Shown here: piece after piece, positions 1 through 8,730 of the stretch
Position numbering within the stretch: the first letter of the stretch is position 1
Layout: each line of letters opens with the position of its first letter
Assembly (NCBI GenBank): GCA_029298735.1
Contig: JANSLP010000506.1
Location: 1-16,107 of the forward strand
Reading direction: 5' to 3'
From: Ophiostoma sp. CBS 140.51
Lineage: Eukaryota > Ascomycota > Sordariomycetes > Ophiostomatales > Ophiostomataceae
Length of the DNA stretch: 16,107 nt
The notes under the pieces: generated by a model
The model's input: the letters and a program-made list of their open reading frames with translations, nothing else
Database searches by the model: none
Told to the model about the DNA's origin: nothing
Position numbers and translations under genes: made by a program

Positions 1-364
1 CTAGCTCAAACGAGCACTGTGTCACCCAAATTGGATGTTGGCATCGTGCGGGGGAATAGGGACAAACGCCTCGTACAGGTTGGAAACATCAAAAAAACAC
101 TACAACAGAAATAATCATAAAAATAATTACTGCGCATTTGACCTTCCTTCTCACAAAGACTCGGAGTATCTCGGTCTCTCGGAGTATTCAACACCTCGGA
201 GTATCTGGTCACATTCACATTTGCATACACACCAACTCCAAACTGGCTGATGATCGTCTCGTGTCATTCAAACTGGCTATGTACAGATACGCAAGACGCT
301 ATTCTTACGTAGTTATTCTTTGATATTTTCATTTGTGTTTTTACTTTTTCGTTGGTTGGCTGTT
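1..364. other. non-coding 3' flank of the alcohol dehydrogenase gene
   Basis: No gene is supported here. The stretch lies downstream of the minus-strand dehydrogenase and should contain its 3' untranslated region. AT-rich, A-rich-on-minus sequence around 300-360 (minus strand reads AAAGAATAAC and similar) is the likely polyadenylation area, but there is no canonical AATAAA that I would insist on. It also holds three copies of CTCGGAGTAT at 160-169, 178-187 and 195-204, and two copies of CAAACTGGCT at 239-248 and 269-278. The short open frames here have no protein-like composition. Confidence 0.6.
160..204 (+). repeat. three spaced copies of CTCGGAGTAT
   Basis: The 10-mer CTCGGAGTAT occurs at 160-169, 178-187 and 195-204, with starts 18 and 17 bp apart. 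The sequence between copies differs, so this is a spaced motif cluster, not a simple tandem duplication. The core CGGAGTA recurs elsewhere in the window's intergenic DNA (8449-8459 in reverse, 8614-8623, 9165-9171). Function unknown; it lies in the 3' flank of the dehydrogenase. Confidence 0.75.
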
Positions 365-1408
365 TTACTCGAAAACAACCGCCGTCCGCATGGTGTTGCG
401 GCCCTCCTTCATCTCCTTGACCATGCCCTCCAGCTGGTCCAGACCACCGCGCACATCCACAACAGGGCGGATGTTGTGCTTGGCCGAGAACTCAATGGCC
501 TTGGGAATCCGCTGCGGGATACCCGTGCTGTCGGCCTTGATTTTGTAGACACCCAGAACCAGCTCCATCGCCGTCACCTCCAGAGGCTTGGGCGCAATGC
601 CGACCACCATGAGCGTGCCGCCAATGCGCAGAACCTTGGGTGCGCTCGTGAAGGCAGGCTGCACGTTAGTGTAGACAGCCGCGTAGTGGGCACCGCCGCC
701 CGTCAGCTTCTTAATGTCCTCAATGTAGTTAGGGTTGGTGCGCGAGTTGAAGGTGACCTCGGCGCCCTGCTTCTTGGTCTCCTCGAGGTTGGCATCGGCG
801 ACGTCAATGCCAATGACGCGCAGGCCCATGGCCTTGGCGTACTGCGTAGCCAGCTGGCCGAGACCACCGCAGCCGACGACGGCGAACCACTGACCGGGCT
901 TGGCCTCGCACGAGTCGACCGAGTTGAAGGCCGTGATACCGGCACAGAAAATGGCCGATGCCGTGCGCAGGTCCCACTCCTTCTCGTCAAGGACAATGCC
1001 GTTGTGGTAGTCGACCACGGCGTACTCGGCAAAGTAGCCGTCGGCGTTGAAGCCCTGGATGCGAGCGGTGCCGAGGTGGCAGTGCGAGTTGTGGACCATG
1101 CAGCCCTCACACTCGAAGCAGCAGTCAACAAAGTAGCCAAAGCCCACGGCGTCACCCGTCTTGAAGCCCTTGCCCTCGGCCGAAGGGTGGAACGACACAA
1201 TGTGGCCGACACCCTCGTGGCCAATGGTGACGGGGTAGTCGCAGGCGGCGCGGTCCATGTTCATGAGATCACTGTGGCACAGCGAAGCGCTCTTGATCTT
1301 GACGAGGAACTGGTTCTCGCCGGGCGTGGGCACGGGCACCTCATTGACCACAACCTTGTTCTGCTTGGGGTCCCACTGGCCCGCCTTCATGGTCTTGGGG
1401 AGAGACAT
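365..1408 (-). CDS. zinc-dependent alcohol dehydrogenase (MDR family), NAD-type
   Basis: A complete 347-residue medium-chain dehydrogenase without introns; yeast-type alcohol dehydrogenases are about 350 residues. It should oxidise alcohols to aldehydes (or the reverse) with NAD in the cytosol; no signal peptide or peroxisomal C-terminal tripeptide is visible (it ends VVFE). Catalytic zinc ligands are visible as C44 (LCHSD), H64-E65 (GHEGVGH) and C155 (FCAG). Structural zinc cysteines are C97, C100, C103 and C110, with six residues in the last interval; yeast and liver enzymes have seven. The Rossmann nucleotide loop is GCGGLG at 179-184, and an acidic residue, D202, ends the second strand, which in this family favours NAD over NADP. 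The start has a good context (CACCATG) and is the first ATG downstream of a TATA-like element at 1594-1600; the minus strand between them is C/T-rich, like other fungal leaders. It is head-to-head with the aldehyde dehydrogenase 3.08 kb away. Substrate is not predictable from sequence. Confidence 0.96.
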   Translation of the reverse strand: MSLPKTMKAGQWDPKQNKVVVNEVPVPTPGENQFLVKIKSASLCHSDLMNMDRAACDYPVTIGHEGVGHIVSFHPSAEGKGFKTGDAVGFGYFVDCCFECEGCMVHNSHCHLGTARIQGFNADGYFAEYAVVDYHNGIVLDEKEWDLRTASAIFCAGITAFNSVDSCEAKPGQWFAVVGCGGLGQLATQYAKAMGLRVIGIDVADANLEETKKQGAEVTFNSRTNPNYIEDIKKLTGGGAHYAAVYTNVQPAFTSAPKVLRIGGTLMVVGIAPKPLEVTAMELVLGVYKIKADSTGIPQRIPKAIEFSAKHNIRPVVDVRGGLDQLEGMVKEMKEGRNTMRTAVVFE

Positions 1409-1593
1409 GGTGTCGTTGGGGTTGTGTATGTGTGGTTAAGGTGAAGAGAGGGTAAGGTAAAGATGGATTGAGTGTACCTTGATGGAGAAGATTGAGGAGA
1501 TGCGGAGAAAAAAAAAGTGCTTGGGTATGAAGAAAATGTAAATGACGAGAACCTGTTTGACCCCTCGACGCAGGGAGCGCTTGGAGGGGAAGC

Positions 1594-1600
1594 TATATAA
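1594..1600. promoter_or_regulatory. TATA-like element for the alcohol dehydrogenase
   Basis: TATATAA lies about 190 bp upstream of the minus-strand start at 1408. The best match to TATAWAW is on the plus strand; the minus strand reads TTTATATAG. No ATG occurs on the minus strand between this element and the annotated start, and that stretch is C/T-rich on the minus strand. Those two facts make it a reasonable core promoter for the dehydrogenase, but one short AT motif is weak evidence. Confidence 0.35.
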
Positions 1601-1924
1601 AGGAGAGGAGGGAGGAGGGGACAGATGTGAAGACGCCGAACAAAGCCAGGAACATCGTCTCCAAGAGTGGGATGACGTTCCCCTGAACCTTCCTAAACAC
1701 TCGAGTCAAGTCACAGCTGGTTGCTCCTTCCCCATCGGTGTTATGCCTCCAGCCCTCCTTCCGCAGGCGTGTCTCCAAGGACTTTGGCTCTACGTACCCG
1801 AAGCCCGTGTAAACACGTCCCGGAGTTGGGGAGACCACCTCTCCCTTGTGTCCTAACGTGACCACAAGCACCGCTAGCTCTGTGATAAGTGCAGCCTTGC
1901 ACCTGGTGATCACAGCTTCCAGTG

Positions 1925-1969
1925 CTTTCCCCGCATTGCCGGATCCCCTGTTCTAGTTCGCGGGGAAAG
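1925..1969. repeat. perfect 10-bp inverted repeat with GCGGGG cores
   Basis: CTTTCCCCGC at 1925-1934 is exactly complementary to GCGGGGAAAG at 1960-1969, with a 25-nt spacer. Each arm contains GCGGGG, which fits SYGGRG, the published binding consensus of the fungal carbon-catabolite repressor CreA/Mig1. It lies about 520-560 bp upstream of the dehydrogenase start. The geometry is seen directly; binding is inference, since the consensus is degenerate and a 10-bp inverted repeat is not rare by chance in 16 kb. Confidence 0.45.
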
Positions 1970-3777
1970 ACTTACAAGTGAGATAAAAAGACGGAAGGTG
2001 CGGTGTCACTTACACGCTCTCGCTGCTGAATAGGAAGGTGCCTTGGGGAAGTTTCAGGGCCTTTGTGATCTTTGTAACGGACTTTGTCAGGGGCGTTTGT
2101 CAGGCACTTGTCCGCCTTAACGAGTCTTTAGCTGAGAAGACTTTTACTGCTCCGATTTTCTATCTTTCTTTCCGAATTGTGCACCTCCCCAAGCTTACGA
2201 GTCAAGATGTCGTTGGTGTCGTTCGCTTGACGGGGTCAGCTTGGCAACTGCCAATAAACTAAACTCTGTATCCGCATTTTCTGGGGAGTGTACATGTAAG
2301 TGCAAGTCTGGAGTAGTGGAGGCGCCTGGAGTTCTGTGGGCTCTGCTGTGGCGAGTCGTGGTCTGCTTGACAGCGTCCGGCCCGGCTACCCCCTCGGTCC
2401 GGAAATTGGATAACTGTGAAAAACAAACACAAGAAAAGGAAGAAGTCAGAATGAAAAGCCATGCGACAATAGCTGCAGGTGTGCTGGATTGAGCATTTTT
2501 GCGAGAAAGTCGTGATTGTATTGTGACCCCCGTGTCTGTGGTATTCCCGTAGCGATAAAAGGTAAGAGATATCCTTTCTGGACATTGTCTTGACAACCCT
2601 CTCATTTGTACTTATTGTTTCACAGCATCACCACTAACAAGAATCGACTTCCTCGACGACTTACACCCTCGAAATTACCTTTTCGGTACATTTCATTTCC
2701 CCCAGCCACATCGTCCTCTGTCACCGTTTCCTCACCATCTGCTTTGCAACAATACAAGCCACGTTTCACAGCGGCGATAAACGGTTGAATCATTTCCGGA
2801 TTCTCGTTCACATCGACCTGTGACCCCTTTGTCGAGTCCTTCTTCCAGCTCGTCCGCCGTTTCGGAATTTACAAGTCCTTTTTCTTCTTCTGGAATCTCC
2901 AGTCTCGATTCCATTGAACTTCCTCCACAAGAGCAATTAACGGCGAAAGAACGCATTTCAAGGCGAACGGGTCGCCCATCATCCCTCAAACGTCCAGGGC
3001 GTTGTCACATAGCACACTAATGATCCCCAACCACAGGAGTAGAACGGATATTGATTTCCCATCCTGGCACAATGATTCACTTTTTGGTCCCCAGGGCCCC
3101 ATTTCCCCTCGCTCGTTTTCCGCGGCTACTCCATCTCCACCCACACCTGCTTTTTGCACTCGTTTCCACTGGTGTTCCTCTAGCCCACCCAAATGGGTCA
3201 CCCCCGCACAACCTACAACTCCTCATCCCCCATTCTCCAACTTTTCTCTCTCTTTTTGTCTCCTGCACCTGGTCACTTTTTTTTTTAAAGCAAGCAATCT
3301 TTTCCTTTCCTATTTGTCCTCGTCTCGTCGTCCTAGATGGGATTTTTTTTTTTGCTGCCCGCTGTCTGTCCATTGTCTGTTAGTTTGTATCGTTTTTTGG
3401 GCCTCTCAATTGTCCCAGACCTCAACGTGCCCTCTCCCCTTGGGCGATCTGCTCGTCGTTCTTTCCCTCCACTCTCCGTCATCTCCATTCTCTCCACGTT
3501 TTCATCGCCCTCGCCGTCCCCGACCCTCTCTTTACGTTCTCTGAGAGTCTCACACAGCCCCTCCTCTGATCTCATTTTCCTTTGGGGAACCCCTCGACCT
3601 GCCCCTGCTAACAACCACCCTCACCCCTCTCTCCTCCACATCTGTCCGAATACTCACCAACATCACACATTGATGTGTCGTAGCGGCGGACTTAGGATAT
3701 TGCCATGCAGAAGACCACGCCTTGCCGCGGTTATCGTAACGCGTAGATGTAAACGGACAGCAAAAGCAAAGCAAGCT

Positions 3778-3811
3778 GCCACGGCCTGCCACGGCCAGCC
3801 ACGGCCAGCCA
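3778..3811 (+). repeat. 10-bp tandem repeat, three copies plus a partial fourth
   Basis: Units GCCACGGCCT (3778-3787), GCCACGGCCA (3788-3797) and GCCACGGCCA (3798-3807) are followed by GCCA (3808-3811). Each unit carries a CGG triplet, so CGG recurs every 10 bp, one helical turn. It lies about 680-710 bp upstream of the aldehyde dehydrogenase start. CGG is the usual half-site of Zn2Cys6 fungal regulators; a role here is inference only. Confidence 0.85.
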
Positions 3812-4184
3812 TAACTCGCGGCCATGGCTCAACGACGGAAACCGAATTACTCGAGTGGACTAGACTGTGTGTGTACTTCGTAGGCAGTAGGGCAGTGCTT
3901 TGCAGCCTTGGTAGAGAAGAACAAGCTGAGACAATGGGGCTAGGGCGAGTAAGCTCTTAACTGCACATGATGCATGTTCCCAGGCACAAAGAACACTCTA
4001 CCACCCTGCTTTCTCCTAAGATACTGTACGATTGTCCCTCCAACTCGACCCCTCCGAGGCAATGATGCAGTTCGTCCTCGATTTTCCCCTCGACTACCCC
4101 CCAGTACTAGGCTTTAGGGGATACTGTTGCCGCCCTGTCTCGGTTAGCGTTTGGCGTTTGCAGGCAAGGTGTCGTGAAAGAATT

Positions 4185-4203
4185 AAAATAAATAAATAAA
4201 ATA
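4185..4203 (+). repeat. AAAT microsatellite
   Basis: A short run of AAAT/AATA units makes an AT-only patch about 290 bp upstream of the aldehyde dehydrogenase start. Such patches are common in fungal promoters as nucleosome-poor DNA; nothing specific can be said. Confidence 0.7.
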
Positions 4204-4309
4204 ATTCATCGGCGTTAAAGACGTCTCTTCTTGCCCTTGGAGCTGTGTTCGTGTTGTCCTCCGTACCTTTGTACTGGTTTCTGCAAGTCGAGCTATTTGA
4301 ATAAAGGAC

Positions 4310-4490
4310 GAACACATCCTAGACCCATCCCTCATATTTTATTATTATTCTCAGTCTTCTATTTTCTACTTCTCTTCATTCTATTCTCCACGATTTACGA
4401 TACCCTTTTTGTTTTATCTTCAATCTCCAACCTCACACGCAATATATCACTTTCTTTCCTCCCACAACCACCCCTACACCCACACACAAA
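4310..4490 (+). promoter_or_regulatory. leader / core promoter region of the aldehyde dehydrogenase
   Basis: A C/T-rich and then CA-rich stretch runs into the start codon (context CACAAAATG), as is typical of well-expressed fungal genes. No ATG occurs between about 4310 and 4491, so scanning ribosomes would reach the annotated start first. AATAAAG near 4301-4307 is a weak TATA-like candidate just upstream. Limits are approximate. Confidence 0.45.
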
Positions 4491-5999
4491 ATGAGTCTTG
4501 GTCCCAGCCTGAAGATCCCCACGGGAGTCAAGACCTTTGAGACCTCGTACGGCAAGGACAACCTGCCCAAGAAGCTCTTCATCAACAACGAGTACGTCGA
4601 GTCCAAGAACGCCAAAAAGCTCGAGCTCCACAACCCCAAGGACGGCGAGCTTGTTGCCAACGATGTCGCCCTGGCCGGCGAGGAGGATGTCGAGGCCGCC
4701 GTTGCTGCTGCCGAGGCTGCTTTCCCGGCCTGGCGCAAGATTGCGCCCCGTGAGCGCCGCGACATGATGCTCAAGCTTGCCGACCTGCTTGAGGCCAACG
4801 GCCTGGCTCTGGCCGAGCTGACTCGCCTGACCCTGGGTGCTCCCTTTGGTGCTTTCGGTTCCTTCGAGATTAACCTGTGCGCCGAGGCATTCCGCTACTT
4901 TGCCGGCTGGATCGACAAGTTTGCCGGCGAGACCTACCCCCAGGACGACGGCTTCCTCAAGATTGTGCGCAACGAGCCCCTCGGTGTCACTGCTGGTATC
5001 ATCCCCTGGAACGGCCCCATTGGCAACGTCGGCATGAAGGCCGGCCCCGCCCTGGCTACGGGCAACTGCTTTATCCTTAAGCCGTCTGAGAAGACTCCCT
5101 TTGCCGCGCTGGCCGTCGGTGACATGATCCGCGAGGCCGGTTTCCCTCCCGGTGTCTTCCAGATCATCACCGGTGACGGCTCCACCGGCGCCCTGCTGGC
5201 TGCCCACATGAAGGTGCGCAAGATCAGCTTCACTGGCTCCACCAACACGGGCCGCAAGATCCAGGAGATGGCCGCCAAGTCCAACCTGAAGCGCGTCACC
5301 CTCGAGCTGGGCGGCAAGAGCCCTGCTGTCGTCTTTGACGATGCCAACCTCGAGAACGCCATCAACTGGTGCGCCAACGGCATCACCGCCAACACCGGCC
5401 AGGTCTGCTTCGCCGCCTCGCGTGTCTACGTGCAGGAGGGCATCTACGACAAGTTCGTTGCCGGCTACAAGAAGGCTATGGAGGAGAAGATCAACGGTGT
5501 CGGCGACCCGGATGCTGAGTGCACCATTATCGGCCCTCTGGTCGACAAGGCCCAGTTCGAGCGTGTCTCGGGCTTCCTGGAGCGCGGCAAGTCCCAGGGA
5601 AAGCTGCTGGTCGGTGGCGGTGTCATTGGCAACAAGGGCTACTACGTCCAGCCGACCGTCTTCGAGAATGTTGGTGACGATGCCGAGATCCTGCGCAACG
5701 AGATCTTCGGCCCTGTTGCCGTCCTGAACAAGTTCAAGACCGAGGAGGAGATCATTGCCAAGGCCAACGACACCAACTACGGCCTGATGGCTGGTGTCTT
5801 CACCCAGGACATCAACCGCGCCATGCGCTTGTCGGCCGAGATTGACAGCGGCATGGTCGGCATCAACTGTGTGTCCATGTGCTTCCTGAACGCGCCGTTC
5901 GGTGGCACCAAGGAGAGCGGTACTGGTCGCGAGAACGCCATCAACGCCCTGCGCATGTTCACGGACACCAAGACCGTGTTTGTCAACCTGACCTACTAA
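4491..5999 (+). CDS. NAD(P)-dependent aldehyde dehydrogenase (ALDH superfamily)
   Basis: A complete, intronless 502-residue aldehyde dehydrogenase, the usual length for tetrameric cytosolic class 1/2-type enzymes. It oxidises aldehydes to carboxylic acids. The signature motifs are present in order: PWN with the oxyanion asparagine N174; KPSE with K197; FTGST at 247-251 in the nucleotide fold; ELGGKS with the general base E272; GQVC with the catalytic cysteine C306; EIFGPV with E404; and PFGG..ESG.GRE at 469-481. All key residues are intact, so it should be active. No mitochondrial presequence or peroxisomal tail is evident (it ends NLTY). Codons mostly end in C or G, suggesting strong expression. 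It is divergent from the alcohol dehydrogenase, which makes a two-step alcohol-to-acid pair plausible. The exact aldehyde is unknown. Confidence 0.97.
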   Translation: MSLGPSLKIPTGVKTFETSYGKDNLPKKLFINNEYVESKNAKKLELHNPKDGELVANDVALAGEEDVEAAVAAAEAAFPAWRKIAPRERRDMMLKLADLLEANGLALAELTRLTLGAPFGAFGSFEINLCAEAFRYFAGWIDKFAGETYPQDDGFLKIVRNEPLGVTAGIIPWNGPIGNVGMKAGPALATGNCFILKPSEKTPFAALAVGDMIREAGFPPGVFQIITGDGSTGALLAAHMKVRKISFTGSTNTGRKIQEMAAKSNLKRVTLELGGKSPAVVFDDANLENAINWCANGITANTGQVCFAASRVYVQEGIYDKFVAGYKKAMEEKINGVGDPDAECTIIGPLVDKAQFERVSGFLERGKSQGKLLVGGGVIGNKGYYVQPTVFENVGDDAEILRNEIFGPVAVLNKFKTEEEIIAKANDTNYGLMAGVFTQDINRAMRLSAEIDSGMVGINCVSMCFLNAPFGGTKESGTGRENAINALRMFTDTKTVFVNLTY

Positions 6000-6639
6000 G
6001 GCAGCGTGCCCACAAAATCTACAGGTACCTGAAGGCCTGTAACCTCTGTAAATAGCTTCAATGATTTAAGATACGAAAATAAGTAAAATGACTACAAACA
6101 ATCCATATTGAATCTATGGCACAAACTGTGAATGTTCTCTTTTTCTTTCCTTCTTCTTTTTTTCACCATCCCCTCATGGACGACTCGCCTACCCCTCTGC
6201 GATTCAGTTACCAGACCGGGCTTGGCGTCATTCCGCACCCCAAAGGGCGTGCAGTGCAGCACCTCCACAGCTTTCCAGCCTAGCCACGTTCTTGCGTACC
6301 TTCCTTCTCGAGTGAACTCTGTCTTCTAACACGGGCGGTAATGAATCATTCCCGCAACGACCCGCGAGTCAGACGGCAAGAACGGCTGCGACGACATGCT
6401 GATAGTCTTTTGCAAGGCAGGAGCGACTCGTCTTTCTGACTTATTGTCCAGAAATTGAGCCGCATAATGACAGCATCTTAATGAAGACGCTTCAACGACT
6501 CGACAATTATTCGTAAGATATCTTGCTGCATAACATCAACACCCAGCTACTCCTCAACATACAGTAATTACACAGATTTTAAGCCCTTACCTTTAAATTT
6601 CCGGTGATAACAATAACTGCGAGCCCGGAATACGAATAT

Positions 6640-8060
6640 CCTCTCCCCTCACCATCGTGCCATCTCACATCTTTTTGCATTTCCCGTTTTCCTTTTCTTC
6701 CTTCTCTGCCTTTTCTTCAGCCTACCACAAACCTCATCTCGGAGTCGTCGGACACTTCATACTGCCCATTCAAGCCAAGCAGGCCAGTGGCAATTGGATT
6801 GCCGGAGGGCGTTTTTATCGTCTTCTCCTCGTTTAATTCTCAAGACTTGTTGGGCCTGCGCTGGTCTGGCCCAGCGACACTCGCTATGGCCGGCGACTTT
6901 TCACGCTTTTCTCACTGCAACTGTTGCAGAAATAAGGATCTCACTTGTATCTCACAGCCAAAAATGGGACAAAGTAACAAAAAAGATGGCGAAACACTTG
7001 CCCTGGGCGGCTGAGGTTTCCCGGAATCTTATTATCCGACCCTCCCCGCAGTGTTCTTCTTCACCTTTTCTCCCTTTTTTTCTCCCTCTTTTCTGTCCAT
7101 TCCCCCCATTCCTTCCACAGACCGCCAACGCAACCTCGCAACCTGCCCCAAACATCCACTAACACCTCACTAACACCGCTAATTTCTCTTCCCCCAGATG
7201 GGGCAACAAATGACAAGTTAGCGTGGCATACCCCTTGTCGTTTTTGTGCTTTTCTTCGTTGAACGTCCAACCACAGCTGTGTAAACTCCAACAGCGGAGT
7301 CAACTTGCAGACAACGGCACTTTGGTGCCTTTGATTTCGTTGGCTCCTCCACACTCTTTTTCTGGGCAAGTGACGGCCCATGAGCTCATGTCCTGACTCG
7401 TTAGATCGAGCAAACCAGATGGCTCCTTCCCCCCCTTTTTGTTCCTCGTGCCCGGCCGTTCTTTCCTGTCTACCCCCTAACGAGGACGGCGGTCTGTTCT
7501 TCGCTTGCCCTGGACGGCGTCGTCCGTTGCCTGCCCAGAGGCCCCATCTGCCATGTAATTTTCTCAATTTCTCAGTCCTTTGCCTCTTTGTCATGTTCGA
7601 GAACCCGTAGCACTTATGTATTTTCTCTCCAGGACTGACTCCTGCAGCTCTGGGGCCTTCCCCTCTGCCTTTCCCCTCCCCAACCCCAGCCCGCCACCGG
7701 CTAGTCACTCGTCATGCCGAGCCTCTTCGGCTGGAGTCGTGGGGCAGCCCAGCTCCTCCCATCTGGCCTACCCCCGTCCATCTTGTTCCCATCGCTGGTT
7801 TCCATCTCAGTTTCCCCAGCTGCGGCCATGCCTGGCCCTCTTTTTAGTGATTATTCCTTTTTTGTCCTGTCAACCACACACACTTGAATTTGTCCATTTC
7901 GTCCCTCGTGTGGTCGGGCTCGCTTGCAGCCACCTCTTGGCCCTTGACTCGTCTTGTCTGTCTTCTTTCTTCCTTCCTTCCCCCTTCTGCTCCCCCGATA
8001 TCCCGGACTCCGTCCCCCGAACCGCCCCATAACGCCTTCCAGCTACTGGTGCACTAGGCT
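6640..8060 (+). other. polypyrimidine-skewed block
   Basis: The plus strand is dominated by C and T. Sampled 60-base lines at 7621-7680 and 7921-7980 hold 14 and 12 purines, i.e. 77-80% pyrimidine. No conserved coding signal accompanies it. Fungal promoters and leaders often contain C/T tracts, but this one lies 1.5-2.9 kb upstream of the nearest plus-strand start, so it may belong to a far promoter, a long leader or a non-coding transcript. Limits are approximate. Confidence 0.55.
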
Positions 8061-8448
8061 CTTCTGTATGCAAACTCATTGTCCCCGACCCCGTCTCGTC
8101 TGGATGTTTGTCCTGTAGCTTGTCATTCACTTCAGCCTACCCTGGCCAGCCCATCCAAACCATCCGAGACTTCTTGATGCCCCGATCCCTTTGCGATCTC
8201 CAAATGGTCTCTCTTTTTGGTCTTCTTGCTTTATTCGGAATCTTCTTTTTGCTGTCAAAAAAGGACAAAAGCTGGCACCAGAACTAGCTGCCAAGTCCAC
8301 AAGAAACTGAAATTATGAAGACTGAGCTCATACTTCGAACCCTGAAATCCTTGATCAACAAGCAAGCGTAATAAGCGCCATCCAAAACGATGCCGTTCCA
8401 TCCACGAGGACAAGGGACAAGACCACGGTGAACAACACCGCCGTCCCC

Positions 8449-8623
8449 GTACTCCGTACTTCCTACTTCCTCCCCATTATCTCCATTTTGCCTGCATTTG
8501 TCTCCATCACAGGCCCCATCTTACACGAGTCAATGAGTTTGCCATCCACTCATTTTGCGTGTTTTTGAGGAATCGCCAAGCTATCTTCAAGCTTGGCTGT
8601 CCCCCTTTGTCCCTACGGAGTAC
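8449..8623. repeat. 10-bp inverted pair GTACTCCGTA / TACGGAGTAC
   Basis: GTACTCCGTA at 8449-8458 and its exact reverse complement TACGGAGTAC at 8614-8623 lie 155 bp apart, about 1 kb upstream of the monooxygenase. They share the CGGAGTA core with the triple copy at 160-204 and a single copy at 9165-9171. No transposon-like content is visible between them. Confidence 0.6.
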
Positions 8624-8730
8624 GTTACTTGTATTTGCCACCCCCGTAGTAGCAAGCACGCATTTTAATGTGCAGGCTCTAAATGGTCTACGTCTGGGGT
8701 CCCCATTTCTTTATGAGATCAGGCCCTTTT

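Larger units (their letters stand above)
1409..4490. other. 3.1-kb divergent intergenic region between alcohol and aldehyde dehydrogenase
   Basis: No coding gene is supported. The short open frames lack GC-rich, C-ending codon use and read as Ser/Pro/Leu-rich or Arg-rich noise. The dehydrogenase leader and promoter occupy roughly 1409-1610, and the aldehyde dehydrogenase leader roughly 4310-4490. Between them are a 10-bp inverted repeat with GCGGGG cores (1925-1969), a strongly pyrimidine-rich block around 3060-3660 with runs of T (10 at 3277-3286, 11 at 3343-3353), a 10-bp triple repeat (3778-3811) and an AAAT microsatellite (4185-4203). An unseen non-coding transcript is possible. Confidence 0.6.

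Noticed and set aside
320..1444. 374-codon open frame on the plus strand opposite the alcohol dehydrogenase
   Set aside because: It is in codon register with the real gene. Antisense stops in that register require TTA, CTA or TCA in the sense strand, which this GC-biased gene avoids. The translated product is Val/Ala/Arg/Leu/Gly/Asp/His-rich, unlike a natural protein.
1700..2300. CCGCA sites as evidence of AlcR control of the dehydrogenase
   Set aside because: Single pentamers occur at about the chance rate, do not form the close repeats AlcR needs, and none lies near the aldehyde dehydrogenase start.
3002..3544. 180-codon plus-strand frame, with overlapping frames at 3051 and 3337
   Set aside because: Ser/Pro/Phe/Leu-rich translation of a pyrimidine block with several frames open at once; no motif and no codon bias like the real genes.
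4395..5207. 270-codon minus-strand frame opposite the aldehyde dehydrogenase
   Set aside because: Codon-register antisense shadow of a gene with an unambiguous catalytic motif set.
6604..8032. Several plus-strand frames (e.g. 6604-7014, 6794-7162, 7580-8032) that might be exons of a missed gene
   Set aside because: All arise from the C/T-rich block, overlap in different frames, lack C-ending codon bias, and I could not join them by convincing splice sites.
8325..8365. GGTTCGAA on the minus strand, resembling a tRNA T-loop
   Set aside because: The flanking bases do not pair into a T-stem and no acceptor or anticodon arm is present.
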